NCBI GenBank assembly: GCA_015486815.1
Contig: WFQY01000359.1
Coordinates: 1 to 5,651 of the forward strand
Direction: 5' to 3'
DNA from: Phycisphaerae bacterium
GTDB taxonomy: Bacteria > Planctomycetota > Phycisphaerae > JAAYCJ01
DNA length: 5,651 bases
The translations under genes and the position numbers were made by a program. Within the stretch, counting starts at the first letter, position 1; each line of letters opens with the position of its first letter. The notes beneath the pieces are model-generated. The model searched no databases. It had not been told where the DNA came from and saw only the letters and a list, made by a program, of their open reading frames with translations. Below are positions 1 through 5,651 of this stretch, piece by piece.

Positions 1-38
1 AAAAGCATTTCACGCCAGCAATGGAGTTGATAAAATAA
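1..38 (+). other. unresolved left edge, possible 3' end of an upstream gene
   Basis: No gene can be assigned here with certainty. In one frame the bases read KHFTPAMELIK and then stop at TAA 36-38, which could be the tail of an upstream protein, but the fragment is too short to recognise and does not look like the usual end of a HicA toxin. A second frame stops at 28-30. The third frame stays open from base 2 straight into the HicB-like gene. Which of these is real depends on sequence to the left of the window. Confidence 0.2.
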
Positions 39-54
39 GAAACAGTTTCTTAAT
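27..54 (+). promoter_or_regulatory. possible sigma70-type promoter ahead of the hicB-like gene
   Basis: TTGATA at 27-32 differs from the TTGACA -35 consensus at one position. After a 16-nt spacer, CTTAAT at 49-54 matches four of six bases of the TATAAT -10 box. The predicted start of transcription would fall near base 60, about 25 nt before the first ATG. The region is AT-rich, so chance matches are likely, and this is a weak prediction from sequence alone. It gains some weight because a perfect palindrome lies between the two boxes, where an operator would be expected. Confidence 0.3.
36..52. repeat. perfect 8-bp palindrome with 1-nt centre, possible operator
   Basis: TAAGAAAC-A-GTTTCTTA is a perfect inverted repeat of 8-bp arms around the single central base A44. 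It lies 33 nt before the ATG of the HicB-like gene and overlaps the spacer and -10 box of the proposed promoter. The one-base centre favours a site for a dimeric DNA-binding protein over an RNA hairpin. The arms are AT-rich and no T-run follows, which argues against a terminator. Operator function is inference. The short HicB-like protein shows no obvious DNA-binding domain, so a different regulator or a complex would have to bind. Confidence 0.35.
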
Positions 55-85
55 ACAAGCAGATATTGAAAAAGAAAAAATCATA

Positions 86-298
86 ATGCGGAAATTTCTG
101 ATAGTTATCGAAAAAGCAGGTAAAAATTATTCAGCTTATTCGCCTGATTTGCCCGGTTGCATCGCAACCGGAAAAACACGCAGAGAAGCGGAAAAACGAA
201 TGTATCAGGCAATTAAAATGCATATAAACGGATTAAAGGAAGATAATTTGCCAATTCCTCAGAGTTCCGCAAGTGCGGAATATGTTCTTGTATCATAA
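86..298 (+). CDS. HicB-like antitoxin-domain protein (short, single domain)
   Basis: This 70-residue protein has the compact HicB/UPF0150 fold signature: an N-terminal beta strand (FLIVIEK), then YSAYSPDLPGCIATGKT at 15-31, a helix rich in charged residues (REAEKRMYQAIKMHINGL) at 33-50, and the closing EDNLPIP at 52-58. In the family this domain mimics a degraded RNase H and binds the HicA toxin. Longer HicB proteins add a C-terminal DNA-binding domain, which is absent here. No HicA-like gene is visible in the window, so it is either paired with a gene to the left or an orphan. The ATG at 86 has only a purine-rich tract upstream and no clear Shine-Dalgarno sequence. The frame is open back to base 2, so a longer N-terminus cannot be excluded, but the domain begins right at this ATG. 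Only 41 nt separate it from hdrA, so it may be cotranscribed with it. Confidence 0.75.
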   Translation: MRKFLIVIEKAGKNYSAYSPDLPGCIATGKTRREAEKRMYQAIKMHINGLKEDNLPIPQSSASAEYVLVS

Positions 299-327
299 AA
301 TTGCCACATATTCGCAATTATTTTCGT

Positions 328-333
328 AAAGGA
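328..333 (+). promoter_or_regulatory. ribosome binding site that sets the hdrA start
   Basis: AAAGGA stands six bases before the ATG at 340. The alternative in-frame TTG at 301 would add 13 residues (PHIRNYFRKGRF and so on) that precede the conserved HdrA N-terminus and has no comparable purine box. The ATG at 340 is therefore preferred. Confidence 0.75.
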
Positions 334-339
334 AGATTT

Positions 340-2310
340 ATGGCGAGAATAGGAGTTTTTGTCTGTCATTGCGGAGAAAACATATCAGCTACCGTCGATG
401 TCGAACGTGTAGCGGAAACACTCGCTCACCATCCGGGAGTGGCGTATTCTACAGACTATAAATATATGTGTTCCGACCCAGGCCAAGAGCTTATTCGCAA
501 AGCGATTCGCGAGCATCGTCTTACAGGTCTTGTCGTAAGTGCATGTTCACCGCAGATGCACGAACGGACATTTCGAAAAGCTTGTGCGGAAGCGGGGCTT
601 AATCCGTACCTCTGTGAGATGGCAAACATTCGTGAGCATTGCTCGTGGGTGCATACCGATAAAGAGCAAGCGACGGAAAAAGCAATAGAGATTATCCGTT
701 CGCTGGTGGAAAAGGTAAAGCGCAACAATGAGCTACATCCGATTCACGTGCCTGTAACTCGCAGAGCATTGGTAATAGGCGGTGGAATTGCGGGAATACA
801 GGCTGCTCTCGATATCGCAAACGCAGGTCAGGAAGTTGTACTTGTCGAACGCCAACCGTCGATAGGCGGACATATGGCTCAGCTGTCGGAAACATTTCCA
901 ACGCTTGACTGCTCGCAGTGTATATTGACACCGCGAATGGTCGAAGTAGCTCAACATCCGAAGATAAAACTTTATACATACGCCGAAGTTGAGCAGGTAA
1001 GCGGGTTCATCGGAAATTTCAAAGTCAAACTGCGTCTGAAAGCTCGCTATGTTGATACGGAAAAATGCACGGGCTGCGGGCTGTGCATTACGAAATGTCC
1101 AGCTAATAAGATTCCATCCGAATTCGATTGCGGATTAGGTAATCGAACTGCTATTTATACACCTTTCGCACAAGCAGTGCCGAATAAACCCGTTATTGAC
1201 AGCGACAATTGCATATATTTTCAAAAAGGTAAATGCAAAAACTGCCAGCGTGTCTGCCCGACCGATGCAATCAATTATGAAATGCAGGATGAATTTATCG
1301 AAATCGATGTCGGTGCGATTATCGTAGCGAGTGGTTTTGATGTACAGGATACCAATATTTACGGTGAATATGGCTATGGCCGATATCCGAATATAATTAC
1401 GTCGCTTCAGTTCGAGCGATTAGCTTCCGCCAGTGGACCTACCGGCGGAAAGATTCTTCGTCCGTCCGATGGTAAAGAGCCAAAGACGATTGTTTTTATT
1501 CAGTGTGTAGGTAGCAGAGACCCTGCAAAGGGATTGAAATATTGTTCTAAAATCTGCTGTATGTACACAGCTAAGCACATGATGCTTTATAAGCACAAGG
1601 TGCACGATGGCCAAGCGTATAACTTTTATATGGATATAAGAGCCGCTGGTAAAGGTTATGATGAATTTGTCAGACGGGCGATTGAGGAAGACCATGCTTG
1701 CTATCTTCGCGGACGCGTGAGTAAAATCTATCCCGACGGCGATAAACTCATAGTTCGTGGTGTTGATACTCTTTCGGGCAGGCCTATGGAAATCGCAGCG
1801 GATATGATAGTATTAGCGACCGCAGCTATTCCACAAAAAGACGCAGAAAAACTCGCGCAGACCGTAGGTGTGGGATATGACGAAAATGGTTTTTTCAACG
1901 AAGCACATCCGAAACTCAGGCCGGTGGAAACAACCAAGGCAGGTGTATTCTTAGCAGGTGCTTGCCAAGCGCCAAAAGATATTCCCGAAACCGTCGCACA
2001 AGCGTCAGCTGCTGCAAGTAAAGTCATCGCTCTCTTTAGCAATGACGAACTCGAACGTGAGCCTATCATTGCAAAGGTCGATGAAACCCAATGCGTAGCG
2101 TGTTGGGGCTGTTATCAAGCCTGTCCGTACGGTGCTATTGAGAAAAAAGATATTACCGACCGAGCGGGAAATATCATCAAGCAAGTCGCACAAGTCAACG
2201 CTGGACTATGTCAGGGCTGTGGTATTTGCGTTGCATTCTGCCGCTCCGATTGTATCGACCTCGAAGGGTTTTCCGAGCAGCAGATATATGCACAAGTGAT
2301 GGGAATGTAA
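340..2310 (+). CDS. hdrA: HdrA-type FAD/iron-sulfur electron-transfer subunit (heterodisulfide reductase subunit A-like)
   Basis: The product is a soluble 656-residue flavoprotein, full length for HdrA. Visible in order: an N-terminal Cys region (C9, C11, C44, C69), an FAD-binding GxGxxG (G147, G149, G152) with the acidic ribose-binding E170 at the end of the next strand, the conserved CSQC at 191-194, a ferredoxin motif C243/C246/C249/C253, a further Cys group (C264, C291, C299, C302, C306), the QCVGSRD and YCSKICCMYTAKH block at 388-413, and two C-terminal 4Fe-4S motifs (C585/588/591/595 and C624/627/630/634). In methanogens and many anaerobes HdrA carries the bifurcating FAD and passes electrons to ferredoxin and to HdrBC. 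No hdrB, hdrC or mvhD is seen here. Instead the gene is followed on the same strand by an RseC-like gene and rnfCDG, which suggests a link between ferredoxin turnover and Rnf. The family call is firm, but the physiological partner is inferred. Confidence 0.93.
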   Translation: MARIGVFVCHCGENISATVDVERVAETLAHHPGVAYSTDYKYMCSDPGQELIRKAIREHRLTGLVVSACSPQMHERTFRKACAEAGLNPYLCEMANIREHCSWVHTDKEQATEKAIEIIRSLVEKVKRNNELHPIHVPVTRRALVIGGGIAGIQAALDIANAGQEVVLVERQPSIGGHMAQLSETFPTLDCSQCILTPRMVEVAQHPKIKLYTYAEVEQVSGFIGNFKVKLRLKARYVDTEKCTGCGLCITKCPANKIPSEFDCGLGNRTAIYTPFAQAVPNKPVIDSDNCIYFQKGKCKNCQRVCPTDAINYEMQDEFIEIDVGAIIVASGFDVQDTNIYGEYGYGRYPNIITSLQFERLASASGPTGGKILRPSDGKEPKTIVFIQCVGSRDPAKGLKYCSKICCMYTAKHMMLYKHKVHDGQAYNFYMDIRAAGKGYDEFVRRAIEEDHACYLRGRVSKIYPDGDKLIVRGVDTLSGRPMEIAADMIVLATAAIPQKDAEKLAQTVGVGYDENGFFNEAHPKLRPVETTKAGVFLAGACQAPKDIPETVAQASAAASKVIALFSNDELEREPIIAKVDETQCVACWGCYQACPYGAIEKKDITDRAGNIIKQVAQVNAGLCQGCGICVAFCRSDCIDLEGFSEQQIYAQVMGM

Positions 2311-2382
2311 AAATTCATTGCTTGCGGGGAATATTTTTGGTAGGGTTATGTTTTCATCGATAATCGCGGAGCATTTTTCTTT

Positions 2383-2676
2383 ATGGGTAAAACAGAGCAG
2401 CAATCGGAACATCATTGCACGCTTTGCGGCAGTTGTGGTCTAAAGCCCAAAGACGGAGTTACCATAAGTGGCTTTCGATTGATTTTAAGTGCATTTGTTG
2501 TTTTCATTATGCCTTTGTTTTTTGCTGTAATATCAGCTAATATTGTTCACATTTATTATAACAAAAACAATTTTCCCGTTACGATATTAGCTGTTGTAGC
2601 TGGCATAATTTTAGGAATATTATTGGCGAAATTGATTGTGAAGTTGATTATACGCAGTGTTCCTCATCAGGATTAA
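2383..2676 (+). CDS. small CxxCxxC two-helix membrane protein, RseC-like
   Basis: The 97-residue product starts with a short hydrophilic stretch carrying CTLCGSC (C12, C15, C18), then KPKDGVTISGFR, then two hydrophobic segments at about 31-58 and 64-91 joined by a short polar turn (YYNKNNF). A Pro (P44) sits inside the first segment. A Cys motif followed by two helices, the first with a MPLF-type break, is the layout of the RseC/MucC family, but this protein is shorter and lacks most of the N-terminal beta domain. RseC in gammaproteobacteria is tied to the Rsx (Rnf-like) SoxR-reducing system, and finding such a gene 11 nt before rnfC fits an accessory role for Rnf. The start ATG is preceded by GGAG at 2368-2371, 11 nt away, which is a long but usable spacing. 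Three cysteines could bind a metal or cluster only with a further ligand or as a dimer. The gene itself looks real; the family call is tentative. Confidence 0.7.
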   Translation: MGKTEQQSEHHCTLCGSCGLKPKDGVTISGFRLILSAFVVFIMPLFFAVISANIVHIYYNKNNFPVTILAVVAGIILGILLAKLIVKLIIRSVPHQD

Positions 2677-2687
2677 GGTAATAATAA

Positions 2688-4067
2688 ATGATAGCAGAAA
2701 AGATAAAAGCATCGCTTACGGGTAAAAAAGTATTCGAAAGAGGAGTGCACCCCGATGATTTCAAGTCAGCGTCGTCGGAAGTGCCGATAAGTGTTATTAC
2801 GCCACCAGACCATATATTGATTCCACTACAGCAGCATATCGGAGCGCCGGCTCAGCCGATAGTCAAAGTTCGCGATGAAGTTGAAATCGGAACGAAAATA
2901 GCAGAGCCTGGCGGGTTCGTATCTGCTGCTATTTATTCGAGCGTCAAGGGTAAAGTAGCAGCTGCCACTACGACGCTTGTAGCTTCTGGCCAACGTGTAG
3001 CTGCAATGCCAATCAACGTTGACCATTCCGCTGATGGGCAGATGGAAACATTGCTGCGGGAATATCTCTCGGTTGATGACAATGCTCGCGATGTTGAGCA
3101 AATCGAACCCGACGAGATTGTAAACGCTGTTGCTGACGCTGGCATTGTCGGAATGGGCGGTGCGACGTTTCCGACGCACGTCAAACTCAAAGTAAAGCCC
3201 GACACGCATATCGATACTTTTATTCTCAACGGTTGCGAATGTGAACCGTTCCTGACAGCTGACGATAGATTGATGCGAGAAGGCTCGCAAGCGGTTGTTC
3301 GTGGCTTTGCTTTAGCAATGCGGGCGGTGAATGCCAAACGCGGAATAATTGCAATCGAAGACAACAAACCACAGGCAATCGAAGCGATGCGACAAACATC
3401 CGCTCAGTTTGCTAATATGGAAGTTGTGGTTTGTATGACGAAATATCCGATGGGTGGCGAACGACAGTTGATATGGACTACGCTAAGGCGTGCAGTACCG
3501 ACAGGTGGCCTACCTCTTGACGTCGGTGTAATTGTGATGAATGTTGGCACGTCAGCAGCCCTTGCCAACGCTGTCGATAGAAAACGTCCTTTGACGCACA
3601 GAATAGTCACGGTAACCGGTGCGGTAAAACAGTCTGGCAATTTCTTCGTGCCGATAGGTACGCCTATTTCATATTTGATAGAACAGGCAGGTGGCCTTCG
3701 TGAAGATGCAGCTGAGGTGATTATGGGTGGTCCTATGATGGGTGTATCGATGCCCGACCTAACCGTGCCGGCAATCAAAGGAACGAGTGGCATTACGGTA
3801 TTATCAAAATCGCAGGTAAAAGCTCGCGAAGAAGCAAGTTGTATCCGTTGCGGACGATGTGTCGATCATTGCCCGCTACATCTTATGCCGACAAAAATTG
3901 CACATGCGGTTAAGTTCAGGGATATCGAACTGGCACAACATTACGATATGACTGCGTGCATAGAGTGCGGATGTTGCAGCTATGTTTGCCCCGCTGGCAT
4001 TCCGCTGGTGCAATACATAAAATCCGGAAAAGCAATGTTTATGCGTATGAAAAAATTCAATAACTGA
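2688..4067 (+). CDS. rnfC: Rnf complex subunit RnfC (ferredoxin:NAD+ oxidoreductase, NADH/Fe-S subunit)
   Basis: The 459-residue protein is the peripheral cytoplasmic subunit of Rnf that contacts NAD(H) and holds FMN and iron-sulfur clusters. The N-terminus has the family block ERGVHPDDFK (17-26), followed by a barrel-sandwich-like region to about residue 95 (PAQPIVKVRDEVEIGTKI, SVKGKV). The Complex-I 51-kDa-like nucleotide/FMN region shows GMGGATFP at 155-162, NGCECEP at 181-187 and YPMGGERQ at 253-260. An SLBB-like stretch (VTVTGAVKQSGNFFVPIGTPI) covers about 307-327. Two 4Fe-4S motifs follow: C385/388/391/395 and C424/427/430/434. It ends soon after, so this is the short form without the long C-terminal repeat region of E. 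coli RsxC. AAGG at 2675-2678 lies nine bases before the ATG and overlaps the stop codon of the previous gene, indicating tight cotranscription. Confidence 0.95.
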   Translation: MIAEKIKASLTGKKVFERGVHPDDFKSASSEVPISVITPPDHILIPLQQHIGAPAQPIVKVRDEVEIGTKIAEPGGFVSAAIYSSVKGKVAAATTTLVASGQRVAAMPINVDHSADGQMETLLREYLSVDDNARDVEQIEPDEIVNAVADAGIVGMGGATFPTHVKLKVKPDTHIDTFILNGCECEPFLTADDRLMREGSQAVVRGFALAMRAVNAKRGIIAIEDNKPQAIEAMRQTSAQFANMEVVVCMTKYPMGGERQLIWTTLRRAVPTGGLPLDVGVIVMNVGTSAALANAVDRKRPLTHRIVTVTGAVKQSGNFFVPIGTPISYLIEQAGGLREDAAEVIMGGPMMGVSMPDLTVPAIKGTSGITVLSKSQVKAREEASCIRCGRCVDHCPLHLMPTKIAHAVKFRDIELAQHYDMTACIECGCCSYVCPAGIPLVQYIKSGKAMFMRMKKFNN

Positions 4068-4085
4068 CGATGAAGCAATTTTCAT

Positions 4086-4091
4086 AGAGGA
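4086..4091 (+). promoter_or_regulatory. ribosome binding site supporting the GTG start of rnfD
   Basis: AGAGGA is eight bases before GTG 4100. No ATG in the same frame lies nearby: the first in-frame Met codon is residue 38, inside the conserved N-terminal region. The GTG is therefore the start. Confidence 0.75.
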
Positions 4092-4099
4092 AATAAGCG

Positions 4100-5146
4100 G
4101 TGTCTGAAACAAATGAAGAAGTAAAATCAGAAAAGAAATCTCAGCAAACAGGTGAATTATACGTTAGCCCTTCGCCGCACCTGTCAGACCCTGCAACTAC
4201 CAGACGACTAATGCTCGATGTGATTATCGCATTGATGCCGACCTTTATAGCAGCTCTGATTTTCTTTCGGGCAAATGCAATAAGGTTGGTTGTGATATGT
4301 TTGGTCAGTTGCCTCATTACGGAATATGTGTTTAATAAGATACGCAAAAAACCCAATAGTCTGACAGATTTCAGCGCGGTGGTAACTGCGTTGATACTCG
4401 CATTCACCTTACCGCCAAATTTACCGGGCTTTGCAGCTGCTATCGGTTCAGTGGTTGCTATCGCTATCGGCAAAATGATATTCGGCGGGCTTGGCCATAA
4501 CATTTTCAATCCTGCGATGGTCGGCAGAGCATTTCTGATGGCGGCATTTCCGGTATTGATGACCACGTGGATTGCACCTGCCGACATTCATCACAACGAT
4601 ATTTCATCGGGAAAATCGCAAGCTGACAAAGTCGCTGCTGTCTCGCAAGCAACACCTTTAGCGATGCTAAAACCGGGAAAGCCCGGCAGGAAGATGCCAA
4701 ATGCTTTTGACTTATTCATCGGCAAAACGTCGGGCAGTCTCGGCGAGACATCAGTGCTTGCACTGCTTATCGGTGCGATTTATCTGCTTGCACGAAAGAC
4801 GATAGATATTTCCATTCCGTTCGGTATGCTCGGAGCAGCTGTGCTTTTCGGAGGGATTGCATATTTAGCTGCACCGGGTAAATTTGCCAATCCGATGTTC
4901 CATCTCGGTGCCGGCGGACTCATTTTCGGTGCATTTTTCATCGCTACCGATTTGGTTACCACACCGCTTTCTGTTAAGGGCAGATGGATTTTCGGTGCAG
5001 GCTGCGGAATTTTGACGATGGTCATAAGGCAGTTCGGTACATATCCGGAAGGTGTGATGTTTTCGGTTTTGATGATGAATGGCCTTGCACCTTTGATTTC
5101 AAGATGGACTACACCAACTCCATTGGGAGGGCACGCCCGTGGGTAA
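4100..5146 (+). CDS. rnfD: Rnf complex subunit RnfD (integral membrane, covalent FMN)
   Basis: This 348-residue polytopic membrane protein is related to NqrB. RnfD is part of the membrane core thought to couple electron flow to Na+ or H+ movement. A hydrophilic N-terminal tail (1-20) leads into YVSPSPHLSDPATTRRLMLDV, the typical RnfD entry, and then about nine or ten hydrophobic segments. Conserved landmarks are DFSAVVTALILAFTLPP (90-106), GHNIFNPAMVGRAFLMAAFP (132-151), an extra-membrane loop at about 156-215, FHLGAGGLIFGAFFIATDLV (267-286), and FGTYPEGVMFSVLMMNGLAPLI (312-333). The FMN is expected on Thr185 in the sequence SQATPLAML, where the family pattern is [ST]xAT, often SGAT. Flavinylation needs ApbE, which is not in this window. 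The gene starts with GTG and ends with its stop inside the start region of rnfG, so the two are probably translationally coupled. Confidence 0.95.
   Translation: MSETNEEVKSEKKSQQTGELYVSPSPHLSDPATTRRLMLDVIIALMPTFIAALIFFRANAIRLVVICLVSCLITEYVFNKIRKKPNSLTDFSAVVTALILAFTLPPNLPGFAAAIGSVVAIAIGKMIFGGLGHNIFNPAMVGRAFLMAAFPVLMTTWIAPADIHHNDISSGKSQADKVAAVSQATPLAMLKPGKPGRKMPNAFDLFIGKTSGSLGETSVLALLIGAIYLLARKTIDISIPFGMLGAAVLFGGIAYLAAPGKFANPMFHLGAGGLIFGAFFIATDLVTTPLSVKGRWIFGAGCGILTMVIRQFGTYPEGVMFSVLMMNGLAPLISRWTTPTPLGGHARG
5125..5130 (+). promoter_or_regulatory. ribosome binding site that sets the rnfG start at GTG 5139
   Basis: GGGAGG lies within the last codons of rnfD. It is eight bases before GTG 5139 but 17 bases before the next in-frame ATG at 5148. 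The spacing favours the GTG, giving an N-terminus MGNMIKQTW and an 8-nt overlap with rnfD. Confidence 0.65.
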
Positions 5147-5651
5147 TATGATAAAGCAAACATGGCTTGTATTGATATTAGCGATAATCTTCGGCCTTGC
5201 GCTTGCGTTTACTCAGAAAGTAACCGCTAAGCATATTATGGAAAACAGACAGCGTCAGATTCGTGAGCTTTCGCAATTGGCAAGTATCGGCGAGCTGACT
5301 TACGATACGAATGGTAAACCGCAATTCAAGATAGAATTAAAGCCACTGACCGATTTGAAAAAACAAGGACTTATAGCGTATGAGATTCACCCGATAAATT
5401 CCGACAAAATTATCGGATATTCGTTGATAGGCGAAGGTATCGGATGGGACAGATTAAAATTACTGATAGCGCTATCGGGTGATTTGAAAAAAATTACAGG
5501 TCTTGAGATTGTCGATTCGCGCGAGACGCCAGGCCTTGGTGCGAGAATAGTGCAAGATTGGTTTCGCAAACAATATCAAAAGCCCACAGCGAAACCGCTC
5601 GAACTCGTAAAGCATAAACCGCAAGGCGAATATCAGGTACAAGCGATTACC
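5139..5651 (+). CDS. rnfG: Rnf complex subunit RnfG (FMN-binding, membrane-anchored), 3' end cut by window
   Basis: The visible 171 residues begin with one membrane anchor at about 8-25 (WLVLILAIIFGLALAF), followed by a soluble domain that in the family faces away from the cytoplasm. Recognisable are the GYSLIGEGIGWDRLKLLIALS stretch at 93-113, ITGLEIVDSRETPGLGARI at 119-137 with the hallmark ETPGLG, and the final QAIT. In RnfG/NqrC proteins the covalent FMN-attachment motif [ST]GAT comes exactly at this point (usually DAITGAT or similar), so the window stops at or just inside the flavinylation site. The GTG start at 5139 is chosen for its ribosome binding site; ATG 5148 is the alternative. 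It overlaps rnfD, and rnfE, rnfA and rnfB would be expected further right. Confidence 0.93.
   Translation, partial: MGNMIKQTWLVLILAIIFGLALAFTQKVTAKHIMENRQRQIRELSQLASIGELTYDTNGKPQFKIELKPLTDLKKQGLIAYEIHPINSDKIIGYSLIGEGIGWDRLKLLIALSGDLKKITGLEIVDSRETPGLGARIVQDWFRKQYQKPTAKPLELVKHKPQGEYQVQAIT

Noticed and set aside
301..339. N-terminal extension of hdrA from TTG 301
   Set aside because: It adds 13 residues unlike the conserved HdrA N-terminus, while ATG 340 has a well-spaced AAAGGA ribosome binding site and begins with the conserved block containing CHCG.
2309..2338. Possible hairpin AAAAAT...ATTTTT just after hdrA, as a terminator
   Set aside because: The stem is only about six A-T pairs plus two more after a bulge, with a loop of more than ten bases, and the T-run is part of the stem. 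It is too weak to call a terminator.
2318..2346. Promoter-like TTGCTT and TAGGGT pair between hdrA and the RseC-like gene
   Set aside because: The -10 candidate matches only three of six consensus bases; it is not better than chance in this AT-rich gap.
2826..3290. 154-codon open frame on the minus strand within rnfC
   Set aside because: It lies wholly opposite rnfC, whose protein is conserved from end to end; the antisense product shows no recognisable motif and looks like a compositional shadow.
4070..4087. Five-codon ORF (ATG to TAG) between rnfC and rnfD, as a leader peptide
   Set aside because: It has no ribosome binding site of note, no regulatory codon run and no attenuator structure; it is most likely chance.
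4141..4587. 148-codon open frame on the minus strand within rnfD
   Set aside because: It lies opposite the conserved membrane segments of rnfD and has no motif of its own.

Overview
The window holds six same-strand genes. It reads as an energy-conservation locus from an anaerobic bacterium: a lone heterodisulfide-reductase A subunit (HdrA) followed by the first part of an Rnf operon (rnfC, rnfD, rnfG). The order rnfC-D-G is the one usual in anaerobes such as acetogens and clostridia (normally continuing E-A-B), unlike the A-B-C-D-G-E order of gammaproteobacterial rsx/rnf operons. HdrA beside Rnf also points to strict or facultative anaerobic metabolism. The sequence alone does not fix the phylum. 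A deep-branching anaerobe, for example an anaerobic Planctomycetota lineage, is only a guess.

Layout: bases 1-85 hold the end of something unresolved, a possible promoter and a perfect 17-bp palindrome. Next comes a 70-codon HicB-like antitoxin-domain gene (86-298). After 41 nt comes hdrA (340-2310), with all its flavin and iron-sulfur motifs intact. After 72 nt comes a 97-residue protein with a CxxCxxC motif and two membrane helices (2383-2676), which resembles a shortened RseC. After 11 nt comes rnfC (2688-4067), after 32 nt rnfD (4100-5146, GTG start), and then rnfG, which overlaps rnfD by 8 nt and runs off the right edge. I see no convincing terminator anywhere, so hdrA through rnfG is probably one transcript, possibly including the hicB-like gene.

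How the parts would work together (family knowledge plus inference): Rnf oxidises reduced ferredoxin and reduces NAD+ while pumping Na+ or H+. RnfC is the cytoplasmic NADH-side Fe-S/flavin subunit. RnfD is a membrane subunit with covalently bound FMN, and RnfG is the membrane-anchored, outward-facing FMN subunit. HdrA is a soluble FAD/Fe-S protein that serves as the flavin-based electron-bifurcation centre in heterodisulfide-reductase complexes and exchanges electrons with ferredoxin. Its placement here, without HdrB, HdrC or MvhD in the window, suggests that it feeds or drains the ferredoxin pool used by Rnf. The small RseC-like protein is a candidate accessory or assembly factor for the Rnf complex.
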